Source: HK1 sp965202735 (lineage in GTDB: Bacteria > Pseudomonadota > Gammaproteobacteria > HK1). Taken from it: a stretch of 64,000 nucleotides of DNA. A program made the translations under genes and the position numbers. Under the pieces are notes generated by a model. It was given only the letters and a program-made list of their open reading frames with translations, made no database searches and had not been told where the DNA came from. Positions 42,759-51,036 of the stretch are shown in pieces. The stretch covers positions 4,402,001 to 4,466,000 of the forward strand of contig OZ241844.1 in assembly GCA_965202735.1 (NCBI GenBank). The letters are read 5' to 3'. The stretch's first letter is position 1. The number at the start of each line of letters is the position of its first letter.

Positions 42759-43985
42759 ATGCGGGACTCTGTGATGAAAGAGCACTACTACCTCGACAAC
42801 GCCTCCACCACCTGGCCGAAGCCGGAGCCGGTGTACCGGTTCATGGACGCCTTCTTCCGCAGCCACGGGGTCAATCCGGGCCGGGCCGGGCACACCCTCG
42901 CCATCGAGGCGGAGCAGATGATCTTCGAGACGCGCCGCCTGCTCGCGCAGTTCTTCGGCTTCCGCGGCGACCCCAACCGGGTGGTGTTCACCCAGAACGT
43001 CACCGATGCGCTGAACATCGCGCTGTTCGGCATCGTCGCCGAGGGCGACCACGTGGTCACCACGCGGGTCGAGCACAACTCCGTGCTGCGCCCGCTCTGC
43101 CATCTCGAGCGCGACCACGCGGTGCGGGTCACGCGGGTCGGGGCCGATGCCGAGGGCTACGTGGACCCCGGCGCGATCCGCGATGCGCTCGGGCCGCGCA
43201 CCCGGGTGGTGGTCGTCAACCACGGCTCCAACGTGCTGGGATCGGTCCAGGACCTTGCTTCGATCGGGGCGGCCGCGCGCGAGGCGGGAGCGACCTTCGT
43301 CGTCGACACCGCCCAGAGCGCCGGCGTCCTCCCCATCGACATGGACGCGCTCGGGATCGGCGTCCTGTGCTTCACCGGGCACAAGGGCCTGTTCGGCCCC
43401 ATGGGGATCGGGGGGATGATCGTCGCCGAAGGGGTGGAGATCCGGCATGTTCGGGTAGGCGGCACCGGCGTCGACTCGATTTCGCGTTTCCAGCCCGATG
43501 CCTATCCACATCGCCTGGAGGCGGGCACCGGCTCGATCCCGGGCATCGCGGGACTGAACGCCGCGCAGAAATGGTTCGCGGACCTCGGACGCGCCCGGCC
43601 CGGCGCCGCCTCCGACGCCGGCCACGCCGCCGCGTGCCGAAGCGCGCTGGCGCACATCGAGGCGGTGGAGGTCCACCACGTCCGGCACATCCGGAACGCT
43701 CTCGACGCCATGGACGGGGTGACCGTCTACGGGCCGCGGGGGAACCGGCCGCGGGTCGCCACGCTCTCGTTCAACATCGACGGGGTACCGGCGCCGCAGG
43801 TCGGCGAGATGCTGGACGCGGACCACCATGTCTGCGTGCGCGCCGGCCTGCACTGCGCCCCCCTGGTGCACGAGGACCGGGGCACGGCGGCGATCCTCGG
43901 CGCGGTGCGCATCGCACCCGGCTACTTCACCGACGACGAGGATCTGGAGCACGCGCTCGGTGCGATCGCGGAGCTCGCGCGGTAG
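42759..43985 (+). CDS. Class V aminotransferase, cysteine desulfurase-like
   Basis: A 408-residue PLP enzyme. YYLDNASTTWPKPEPVYRFM, NVTDALNIALFGI, the His-rich VEHNSVLRP and the PLP lysine in CFTGHKGLFGPMGIGG near residue 211 mark the group of cysteine desulfurase-like class V enzymes (am_tr_V subgroup). A C-terminal VRAGLHCAPLVHEDRGT segment contains the conserved cysteine. Without IscU, SufE or other partner genes nearby, a general sulfur-mobilising or other lyase role is equally possible. ATG 42759 has GAGGA eight bases upstream. Confidence 0.88.
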   Translation: MRDSVMKEHYYLDNASTTWPKPEPVYRFMDAFFRSHGVNPGRAGHTLAIEAEQMIFETRRLLAQFFGFRGDPNRVVFTQNVTDALNIALFGIVAEGDHVVTTRVEHNSVLRPLCHLERDHAVRVTRVGADAEGYVDPGAIRDALGPRTRVVVVNHGSNVLGSVQDLASIGAAAREAGATFVVDTAQSAGVLPIDMDALGIGVLCFTGHKGLFGPMGIGGMIVAEGVEIRHVRVGGTGVDSISRFQPDAYPHRLEAGTGSIPGIAGLNAAQKWFADLGRARPGAASDAGHAAACRSALAHIEAVEVHHVRHIRNALDAMDGVTVYGPRGNRPRVATLSFNIDGVPAPQVGEMLDADHHVCVRAGLHCAPLVHEDRGTAAILGAVRIAPGYFTDDEDLEHALGAIAELAR

Positions 43986-44198
43986 CCGGAGCGCAGACGC
44001 CGCGCCGCGCGATCCGCGGCCCCGCTCCGGCCGGCGCTCACGAGGCGGACAACGTCATGAGCCGCAAGGATCGGACCATCGTCAACGTCCGCGAAGCCGC
44101 CTGCGACACCCGCCACCACTCGCGCACCGGGACGGGCTGCCTGCTGGTCGGGATCGGCCGGGAGCCGCCCGGTTCGGCGCAGCCGGGAGCGGCTCCGC

Positions 44199-45329
44199 TC
44201 AAAGCGAGGCGTAGCGTTTCAGATGATACGCCTCGTCGCCGAACATGAGATCGATCATGGTCAGGCGCTTGAAGTAGTGACCGACCGCCATCTCCTCGGT
44301 CATGCCCATCCCGCCATGGAGCTGGATGGCGCGCTGGCCGATGAGCCGCCCGTGCCGGCCGACGAGATGCTTGGCGCCCGACACCGCTTTCGCGCGTAGT
44401 CCCGCGTCGCGCTCGCCGAGCCGGACGGTCGCGACGTACATCATCGATCGCACCTCCTCGCTCGCCATCACCATGTCGGTGAGCTGGTGCCGCGGGACCT
44501 GGAAGGCGCCGATGGGCCGGCCGAACTGCCTGCGGGTCTTCAGGTACTCGGTGGTGTCGCGCACGATGACGCCGATCACCCCGACCGCCTCCGCGCAGAG
44601 CGCCGCGACCGCCCGTTCCGCCACCGCCTCGATGGCCGGCAGGGCGCCGCCCGGATCGCCGAGCACCGCTTCGTCGCCGACCGCCACCCCCTCGAACCGG
44701 ACCTCCGAAGCGCGCAACCCGTCGACCGTGCGATAGTCGCGGCGCCGCACGCCGTCGCTGCCGCGATCGACGATGAACAGACCGATGCCGTCCCGATCGC
44801 GGGAAGCGCCCCCCGTGCGCGCCGAGACGATCAGCTTGCCGGCGGTGGCGGCGCCGGGCACCACGCCCTTGGCTCCGTCGATCACGTAGCCGCCGCCGCG
44901 ACGCCGGGCGGTGGTCGCCACGTCGAACAGGTCGTACCCGCTCTGCGTCTCGGCCCACGCGAACCCGAGCTTGAGGTCGCCGGCGGCCAGTGCGGGCAGG
45001 ATGGCCCGCCTCTGTGCCTCGCCGCCGGCCGTCGCGACCAGGCCGCCGCCGAGCACCACGCTCGGGAAGTACGGCTCCGGCAGGAGGCCCGCGCCGAACG
45101 CCTCCATGAGCACCATCGTCTCCACCGGCCCCCCGCCGGTCCCGCCGCAGGCCTCGGGCACACCGACGCCCAGCCACCCGAGCTCCGCCATCCGCCGCCA
45201 GGTCTCTTCGCTGTAGCCGGGCTCGCCCGCGATCAGCGCGCGGCGCCGGTCGAGCGGGCAGGCCGCGCGCACGAAGCGCTCGGCGCTGTCCTTCAGGAGC
45301 CGTTGCTCCTCGTTCAGGGAGAAGTTCAC
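44199..45329 (-). CDS. Acyl-CoA dehydrogenase family protein (short type)
   Basis: A 376-residue FAD-dependent acyl-CoA dehydrogenase-like protein (VNFSLNEEQRLLKDSAERFV, GGPVETMVLMEAFGAGLLPE, RRQFGRPIGAFQVPRHQLTD, QLHGGMGMTEEMAVGHYFKR). The usual catalytic glutamate segment of the C-terminal helix is replaced by FGDEAYHLKRY, as in many partner subunits of heteromeric steroid or cyclic-acid dehydrogenases. It lies 256 bases downstream of a second acyl-CoA dehydrogenase on the same strand; the two may form a heteromer. GTG 45329 is inferred. Confidence 0.88.
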   Translation of the reverse strand: MNFSLNEEQRLLKDSAERFVRAACPLDRRRALIAGEPGYSEETWRRMAELGWLGVGVPEACGGTGGGPVETMVLMEAFGAGLLPEPYFPSVVLGGGLVATAGGEAQRRAILPALAAGDLKLGFAWAETQSGYDLFDVATTARRRGGGYVIDGAKGVVPGAATAGKLIVSARTGGASRDRDGIGLFIVDRGSDGVRRRDYRTVDGLRASEVRFEGVAVGDEAVLGDPGGALPAIEAVAERAVAALCAEAVGVIGVIVRDTTEYLKTRRQFGRPIGAFQVPRHQLTDMVMASEEVRSMMYVATVRLGERDAGLRAKAVSGAKHLVGRHGRLIGQRAIQLHGGMGMTEEMAVGHYFKRLTMIDLMFGDEAYHLKRYASL

Positions 45330-45585
45330 GGGACGGCTCCGGCGCGCCGGTCCGCTCTCCCCGGCGGTTGGCCGGGCGGGAGGGCGGACCGGCGCGCAGA
45401 CGGCGGCGTCCGGCCGGCGACGACGGGTGTGCGCGACGGTACGGGCAACGGCCGGGCCGTCCCGTCCCGACGCCCGGGGGCTCGCCGCCGGCGTCGCAGC
45501 GCCGCGTCCGGCGCTCGCCGGCAACGCGCGTTCCGGCCTCGATGCGGCGGCGCGAGAGCGGCGTGAAGAGCGCTGCCCGACGAGC

Positions 45586-46782
45586 TCACAGTCCGAGCAC
45601 CGTCCTGGCGATGATGTTGCGCTGGATCTCGTTGGTTCCGCCGTAGATCGAGGTCTTGCGCATGTTGAAGTACGCGGGCGCCGCCCCCGCCGCGTACTCC
45701 GGCCCGATCGGCGCCTCGTTCCAGCCGTACTCCATCGCTTCGGGGACGTGGGGAAGGGCGTAGTAGCCCATGGCCTTCATGAGCAGCTCGGAGATCTTCT
45801 GCTGCACCTCGGTGCCGCGGATCTTGAGCATGTTCGCCTCGATTCCGGGCGCCTCGCCCTGCTCGGCGTTCATCAGCGCCCGCAGCTCGGTGTACTCCAG
45901 CGCGGTCAGCTCGATCTCGGTCTCCGCCACCGAGCGCATGAAGTCGGGGTCGTCGGCGAGCAGCGTCCCGCCCGTCCGGTGGCGGCGCGCAATCTCCTTC
46001 AGGTACGAAAGGCGGGCCCTGGACTCCGGGAGCCGCGCGATGCCGAAGCGTTCGTGGCCGAGCAGGAACTTGGCGCAGGTCCAGCCCCTGTTCTCCTCGC
46101 CGATGCGGTCCTCCACGGGCACCCGCACGTCGGTGAGGTACACGGTGCTGATCTCTCGTCCCCCGTCGATGGTGACGATGGGCCTGACCTCGACCCCGGG
46201 GTCGCGCATGTCGACGAGCACGAAGGAGATCCCCTCCTGCGGCCTGGCTTCGGGGTCCGTGCGCACGAGGCAGAACATCATGTCCGCCCAGTGGGCGGCG
46301 GTGGTCCAGGTCTTGGTCCCGTTGACGAGGTAGTGGTCGCCGTCGCGGACCGCGCGGGTGCCGAGGCTCGCCAGATCGGAGCCGGCGTCGGGCTCCGAGT
46401 ACCCCTGGCACCACCACGTCTCGTTCCTGGCGATGGGGGGCAGGTACTTCGCCTTCTGCGCCTCGGTGCCGAAGGTGCAGATCACCGGGCCCACCATCTT
46501 CGGTCCGAAGGGGATGATCCGCGGGGCCCTGGCGCGGCCCATCTCCTCCTCGAAGATGTAGCGTTGCGCTGGCGTCCACCCCGTCCCGCCGTGCTCCACC
46601 GGCCACGAATGGACGAGCCACCCCTTCTCGGCGAGGATGTCCTGCCAGCGGAGATAGTCGTCCTTTCCGAGGTCGAGGAAGCGCTCGACCTTCACGCGGA
46701 GGTCCGCGGGAAGCCGCTCTTCGATGAACGCGCGCACCTCCCGACGGAAGTCGCGCAGCTCGTCCGTGAGTTCCAGGTCCAT
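45586..46782 (-). CDS. Acyl-CoA dehydrogenase family protein
   Basis: A 398-residue FAD enzyme (MDLELTDELRDFRREVRAFI, WWCQGYSEPDAGSDLASLGT, GTKTWTTAAHWADMMFCLVR, YGGTNEIQRNIIARTVLGL). The last segment is typical of the family C-terminus. ATG 46782 has AGGAGGAG seven bases upstream, deciding the start. With the shorter paralogue downstream, it suggests oxidation of a cyclic or branched acyl-CoA. The upstream 382 bases (46783-47164) contain repeat copy E and a partial copy of the SDR gene start. Confidence 0.92.
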   Translation of the reverse strand: MDLELTDELRDFRREVRAFIEERLPADLRVKVERFLDLGKDDYLRWQDILAEKGWLVHSWPVEHGGTGWTPAQRYIFEEEMGRARAPRIIPFGPKMVGPVICTFGTEAQKAKYLPPIARNETWWCQGYSEPDAGSDLASLGTRAVRDGDHYLVNGTKTWTTAAHWADMMFCLVRTDPEARPQEGISFVLVDMRDPGVEVRPIVTIDGGREISTVYLTDVRVPVEDRIGEENRGWTCAKFLLGHERFGIARLPESRARLSYLKEIARRHRTGGTLLADDPDFMRSVAETEIELTALEYTELRALMNAEQGEAPGIEANMLKIRGTEVQQKISELLMKAMGYYALPHVPEAMEYGWNEAPIGPEYAAGAAPAYFNMRKTSIYGGTNEIQRNIIARTVLGL

Positions 46783-46862
46783 CGGCTCCTCCTCGGCGAC
46801 CACTCGATGCTGCTGCCGCCACGGGCGGGAGGCGTCGGTCGCCTGCTCCGGGAGTGGTGACG

Positions 46863-46931
46863 CATCCGGGACGGCATGCGTCCGAGGAGAACACATGAGC
46901 GCTCACGAGCACAACGACCCGCCCGTCCGGG
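46863..46931 (+). pseudogene. Partial copy of the SDR gene start
   Basis: The stretch from CCGGGACGGC through ATG at 46894 and the codons MSAHEHNDPPVRA resembles the SDR leader and start at 47127-47200 (MNAREPGDRPVWA). It runs directly into palindromic copy E and a stop follows 30 codons later, so it is a duplicated and interrupted 5' end, not a gene. Confidence 0.55.
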
Positions 46932-47054
46932 CAGCGATTCCCGCCAGCGCCCGGAAGAGACCGTACCGTGGTGGAATCGTGGTGTGATTTCGACCCTCGG
47001 GGCGCCGGGTCGAGGGGATTTCAGGGGCCTGTTCCCGCCTGGCGGGAATTGCTG
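46932..47054 (-). repeat. Palindromic element, copy E, with extended inverted flanks
   Basis: Reverse copy (123 bases) from CAGCGATTCCCGCCAGC to GGCGGGAATTGCTG. Flanking bases are also inverted: CGCCCGTCCGGGCAG on the left and CTGCCCGGACGGGCG on the right, so the whole palindrome extends about 12 bases further out than in other copies. Confidence 0.88.
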
Positions 47055-47164
47055 CCCGGACGGGCGCCGCCCGCCCTACAATCCGGCCAGCGTGAAACGA
47101 CCCCGCGCGGGGAGCGGTGGCGCATTCCGGGACGGCCCGCACTCGGGGAGGACACGGAGAGCAC

Positions 47165-47929
47165 ATGAACGCTCGCGAGCCCGGCGACCGGCCCGTCTGG
47201 GCGCGGGGGATCGAAGGGCAGGTCGCCCTGGTGACGGGGGCCGGGCGCGGGCTCGGCCGCGCGTGCGCGCTCGCGCTCTCCGGGGCCGGCGCGCGGGTCA
47301 TCGCGGTCTCGCGTACCGCGAACGAGCTCGCCGGGCTCGCCGAGGAGGCGGCCGGTCCCGTGGAGGCATGGGTCGAGGACGTGACCGGCGATGCGATCCT
47401 GGAGCGCATCGAGGCGCTCCGTCGGCTCGACGTGCTGGTGAACAACGCGGGGACGAACCGGCCGCAGCCGTTCCTGGAGGTGACCGACGAGGCGCTCGAC
47501 ACGATGCTCGGCCTCAACGTCCGGGCCGCGTTCCGGGTCGCGCGCAGCGCGGCCCGGGTGATGATGAGGCGCGGCAGCGGCTCGATCGTCAACATGAGCT
47601 CGCAGATGGGCCACGTGGGCTCGCCGCGGCGCACCGTCTACTGCATGACGAAGCACGGCATCGAGGGGCTGACCAGGGCGATGGCGGTCGAGCTCGGACC
47701 GCACGGGATCCGGGTGAACACGGTGTCGCCGACGTTCATCGAGACGCCGCTCACGCGGCCGTTCCTCGAAGATCCGGAGTTCGCCGAGTTCGTGATGGGC
47801 ATGATCGCGATGAAGCGCCTCGGTACCGCGGACGAGGTCGCGGCCGCGGTGCTCTACCTCGCCTCGCCGGCCTCGGGCATCGTCACCGGAACGAGCCTGC
47901 GGGTCGACGGAGGCTGGACCGCGCATTAG
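47165..47929 (+). CDS. Short-chain dehydrogenase/reductase
   Basis: A 254-residue Rossmann-fold oxidoreductase with TGAGRGLG (cofactor), NNAGTNRPQPF, SSQMGHVGS, YCMTKHGIEG (catalytic Tyr and Lys), and the end GTSLRVDGGWTAH. GGACACGGAGAG lies just upstream of ATG 47165. Similar SDRs act on hydroxyacyl-CoA or sugar substrates; in this catabolic region a 3-hydroxyacyl oxidation step is plausible but unproven. Divergent from the acyl-CoA dehydrogenases. Confidence 0.92.
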   Translation: MNAREPGDRPVWARGIEGQVALVTGAGRGLGRACALALSGAGARVIAVSRTANELAGLAEEAAGPVEAWVEDVTGDAILERIEALRRLDVLVNNAGTNRPQPFLEVTDEALDTMLGLNVRAAFRVARSAARVMMRRGSGSIVNMSSQMGHVGSPRRTVYCMTKHGIEGLTRAMAVELGPHGIRVNTVSPTFIETPLTRPFLEDPEFAEFVMGMIAMKRLGTADEVAAAVLYLASPASGIVTGTSLRVDGGWTAH

Positions 47930-48229
47930 GACAGTGACCGAAGCAAGGCTGCCGGCCGTACCCGGAGGGGCCCTGCTCCTGCCGGATGGCCCGCCCGGTA
48001 CGTGGCAAGGCAATTCTCGTCGGTGCCCTCGGGAGCCTGCGCCGCGGAAAGCTCCCGAGGGACGGCACCGCGCCAATGCTCCGGCCTGGCGGGCCAGATT
48101 CAGGCCGGGGAAGCAGGAGCCGGGCATCATGGACCGGAATCCGGCTGCGCAAGCCGGCCGGCCGGGTGCGGAGCCGTTCCGCGGCGCGCACTCCCGGCCC
48201 GCGGCCGGACCACCGGAGATGGAGGCACG
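47930..48229. other. 300-base spacer with a strong hairpin
   Basis: No gene is visible between the SDR and the metallo-beta-lactamase gene. A perfect stem (48021-48036 with 48051-48070, CGGTGCCCTCGGGAGC against its complement, one two-base bulge) forms a large hairpin without a T tract; a second inverted pair CCGGCCTGGC/GCCAG.. lies after it. Confidence 0.5.
48021..48070. repeat. Long inverted repeat (hairpin) in the SDR/MBL spacer
   Basis: GGTGCCCTCGGGAGC pairs with GCTCCCGAGGGACGGCACC over 15 bases with a two-base bulge and a 14-base loop. It may act as a terminator-like or mRNA-stability structure, or be a small palindromic element unrelated to the 122-bp family. Confidence 0.6.
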
Positions 48230-49060
48230 ATGAGCCACGAAACCTACGAGGTCCTCGCGCTCCGCTACGGCGAGCGCCCGGAGCGCGCGCGGCAGGAGAA
48301 CTTCCTGGAGCCGGTCGACGCGCACGACTCCCCGATGCCGCTCGACTACTTCGTGTGGGTGATCCGCAACGCGCACCGCACCGTGGTCGTCGACACCGGG
48401 TTCGACCACGCGGAAGCCGCGCGCCGCGACCGCCGGGTGATGCGGCTGCCGCGCGAGGCGCTGGCGAGCGCCGGGGTCGACGCGGCGAGCGTCGAGGACG
48501 TCATCATCACCCATCTGCACTACGACCACGCCGGGACGCTCGGCGACTTTCCGCGGGCGCGGTTCCATCTCCAGGAGACCGAGATGCGGTTCACCACCGG
48601 GCGCTGGATGCTCGACGACGGAGAGCGCCAGGCGTACTCCGCCGACCACGTCGCGGAGCTCGTGCACCGGGTGTTCGAGAAGCGCGTCGTGTTCCACCAC
48701 GAGGACGGCGAGGTCGCCCCCGGCGTCACCGTGCACCGCATGCCGGGGCACACGATGGGCATGCAGTCGGTGCGGGTGCCCACCCGGCGGGGATGGGTGC
48801 TGCTCGCCTCGGACGCGTCGCACTACTACGAGCACTGGGTGCGGCGGGTCCCGTTCGCGATCTGCTGGTCGCGGGACGACCTCCTCGCGAGCTACCGCAG
48901 GTTCGAATCACTCGCCGACAGCGAGGATCACGTGGTGCCGGGGCACGACCCGCTGGTGCGCTCGCTCTATCCGGCCGCCGGCACTCCGCTCGGCGACGAT
49001 GTCGTCCGCCTCGACGAGGCGCCTTCGAGGTCGTTGCGCGAGGTGTTCCCGGAGCGCTGA
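48230..49060 (+). CDS. MBL-fold hydrolase, N-acyl-homoserine lactonase-like
   Basis: A 276-residue metallo-beta-lactamase-fold enzyme. The dinuclear zinc motif THLHYDHAGTLGDFP is present near residue 100, plus HRMPGHTMGMQSV, LASDASHYYEHW and the final VVPGHDPLV histidine. This is the arrangement of the AttM/AiiA-like lactonase subfamily. The start ATG has GGAGG eight bases upstream. Neighbouring catabolic genes favour a role in lactone hydrolysis during substrate breakdown rather than quorum quenching. Confidence 0.88.
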   Translation: MSHETYEVLALRYGERPERARQENFLEPVDAHDSPMPLDYFVWVIRNAHRTVVVDTGFDHAEAARRDRRVMRLPREALASAGVDAASVEDVIITHLHYDHAGTLGDFPRARFHLQETEMRFTTGRWMLDDGERQAYSADHVAELVHRVFEKRVVFHHEDGEVAPGVTVHRMPGHTMGMQSVRVPTRRGWVLLASDASHYYEHWVRRVPFAICWSRDDLLASYRRFESLADSEDHVVPGHDPLVRSLYPAAGTPLGDDVVRLDEAPSRSLREVFPER

Positions 49061-49074
49061 TCCGGCGCCGCGCG

Positions 49075-51036
49075 TCACAGGCGCTGAATCAGCCTGCCCT
49101 TGACGATCTTGCGGGTCGCGGTCAGGGGCATCGCATCGAGGACCTCCAGGCGCTCCGGCCATCTCGTCTTCGCGACGCCGTTCTCCTCCAGATACGCGCA
49201 GAGCTCCTCCAGCGTGGGGGCCGGGTCGCCGGCGGCGGTGATGCAGCAGCAGGCGCGTTCGCCCAGCACCGGGTCCGGGACCGGGACGATCGCGGCCATG
49301 TCGACCCGCGGGTGCGCGGCGAGCAGGTCCTCGATGTCGCGGGGGTTGTACTTGACGCCGCCGCGGTTGATGACGTCCTTGCATCGCCCGGTGATGGCGA
49401 CGTCTCCGCCGGTGCCGGCGACGGCGAGGTCGCCGGTGCGGAACCACCCGTCGGCGGAGAACGCATCCCGGTTCGCCTCCGGATGGTCGAAGTATCCCGG
49501 AAACAGCAGGGGGCCGCGGACATGGAGCTCCCCTTCCTCGCCGGCCGGCAGCACGGCGCCGTCCGGGCCGACCACCCGCACCTCGGTGCCCGGGCCGGGC
49601 CGGCCGGCCGAGCCCGCGACCGTCCCGATCGGGTCTCCCGGACGGGTATAGAGGCCGGCCTGGGTCTCGGTCATGCCCCAGAGCTGGGAGACGTGTCCGT
49701 GCGCCATCCGCTCCTGCAGTCCCGTGGCCAGCGACGGCGCGACCGTGCTGCCGGAGAGGACGGCGAGCCGCAGCCGGGACAGGCCCCCGGCGTCGAGCAG
49801 CCCGGCCCCCAGGCAGGCGGCGATGTGGGCGGGCGCGGCGAACAGCACGGTGACCCCTTCGGCCGCCAGGGTGCGGGCGAGGTCCGGCGGCGTGAAGGCG
49901 GGCAGCAGCACCGTCGCCGCGCCGGTCGCCAGCGCCAGGTGGAAGCTGTAGAGCGCATAGAGGTGCCCGAAGGGGGCGGCGGAGAGAATCCGGTCGCCGG
50001 CGGTGATTCCGTGCTCGGGTGCGCCGAGCCGGGCGTTCCCGAGAATGCCCTGGTAGGCGAGCGGCACGCCCTTGGGCCGGGCCGAGGTGCCGGAGGTGTA
50101 GAGCAGAAGGAACGGGTCGGCGGCGGCCGGACCGTCCGACAGGTCGTGGGGCGCGGCCCCGGCCAGGTCGTCGAAGGCGCACGCCCCGTCGGGTACGTCG
50201 CCGAGGACGACGACGTGCTCCAGCGAGGGGGTCCGGTCGCGCAGGTCGAGAGCGGTCCGCGCCGGTCCGAAGTCCCCCATCGCGTCGAGACCGATGAACG
50301 CACGCGCGTTCGAGTGGGCCAGCAGCGTCTCCATCTCCGCCGCCCGGCAGGGCACGTAGAGGGTGGTCATGACCCCGCCGATCGCGCAGACCGCCAGGTA
50401 GCTCACCAGGTATTCCGCCCGGTTGGGCAGCTGCACCGCGACCACGTCGCCGCGGCCGAGGCCCAGCATCTTCAGCCCGCCGGCGAGCGCCGCCACGCGG
50501 CCCGCCAGCGCGCCGTAGGACAGGCACTGGCCGCCGCCCGCGATCGCGGGCGCCTCCGGCCTCTCGGACGCGGCCCGGACGAGCCACCGGGAGAGGGTGT
50601 CGGCCGGCGACCACCATCCCCGTTCCAGGTAGAGGGCGGCGCGGTCGCCGTCGAAACGCATCGCATCGCGCAGGTTCATGGCGGTCTCGCTGTAGCCTTC
50701 GCGCTCCTCGTGGGGGGTGAACCGCTCGGCGCGAAAGCGCCGGCCTCCGCCCAGATCGAGGAGCCGCTGGTAGTGGTTGCGGCGGATCCTGCGGCGTTCG
50801 ACCAAGTTGCGGATGAAGGTCACCTGGTCGCGGGAGAGCCCGATGCGTTGCGAGATTTCGGCGTCGGACAGGCCGAGGTCCGCGCGCTGGCGTTCGACGG
50901 CGGCGAAGTCCCCGAGCCTGACCGGGTCGCCCAGGCGCCGCTGGAGGTTGTGGCTCAGCCGGAAGACGGTCTCGCCGAAGCTCTCGACCATGGCCTCGGT
51001 GACGCCGATCTGGGACCGCGACAGCCCCCGGCTCAT
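49075..51036 (-). CDS. Acyl-CoA ligase with an N-terminal HTH-like extension
   Basis: A 653-residue AMP-forming ligase. The adenylation core (about residues 150-640) has the phosphate loop LLLYTSGTSARPKGVPLAYQ, GWFRTGDLAV, RCKDVINRGGVKYNPRDIED, and the catalytic lysine near the end (TATRKIVKGRLIQRL). The first about 130 residues are not part of usual ligases; LGLSDAEISQRIGLSRDQVT then FIRNLVERRR look like a helix-turn-helix. The start ATG 51036 overlaps the stop of the 4Fe-4S gene (ATGA), so the two are translationally coupled. By motif it is closest to cyclic- or aryl-acid CoA ligases. Confidence 0.9.
   Translation of the reverse strand: MSRGLSRSQIGVTEAMVESFGETVFRLSHNLQRRLGDPVRLGDFAAVERQRADLGLSDAEISQRIGLSRDQVTFIRNLVERRRIRRNHYQRLLDLGGGRRFRAERFTPHEEREGYSETAMNLRDAMRFDGDRAALYLERGWWSPADTLSRWLVRAASERPEAPAIAGGGQCLSYGALAGRVAALAGGLKMLGLGRGDVVAVQLPNRAEYLVSYLAVCAIGGVMTTLYVPCRAAEMETLLAHSNARAFIGLDAMGDFGPARTALDLRDRTPSLEHVVVLGDVPDGACAFDDLAGAAPHDLSDGPAAADPFLLLYTSGTSARPKGVPLAYQGILGNARLGAPEHGITAGDRILSAAPFGHLYALYSFHLALATGAATVLLPAFTPPDLARTLAAEGVTVLFAAPAHIAACLGAGLLDAGGLSRLRLAVLSGSTVAPSLATGLQERMAHGHVSQLWGMTETQAGLYTRPGDPIGTVAGSAGRPGPGTEVRVVGPDGAVLPAGEEGELHVRGPLLFPGYFDHPEANRDAFSADGWFRTGDLAVAGTGGDVAITGRCKDVINRGGVKYNPRDIEDLLAAHPRVDMAAIVPVPDPVLGERACCCITAAGDPAPTLEELCAYLEENGVAKTRWPERLEVLDAMPLTATRKIVKGRLIQRL

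Noticed and set aside
39366..43952. A 1528-codon minus-strand frame across the RND genes
   Set aside because: Composition of Arg/Pro/Asp/Val/His repeats typical of an antisense shadow; the plus-strand genes are clear.
42759..43985. 2-aminoethylphosphonate-pyruvate transaminase (PhnW) partner for the importer
   Set aside because: The sequence motifs fit the cysteine desulfurase-like class V group and the gene is 10 kb away on the other strand.
46894..46986. A 30-codon gene starting MSAHEHNDPP
   Set aside because: It is the truncated duplicate of the SDR start running into repeat copy E, not an independent gene.
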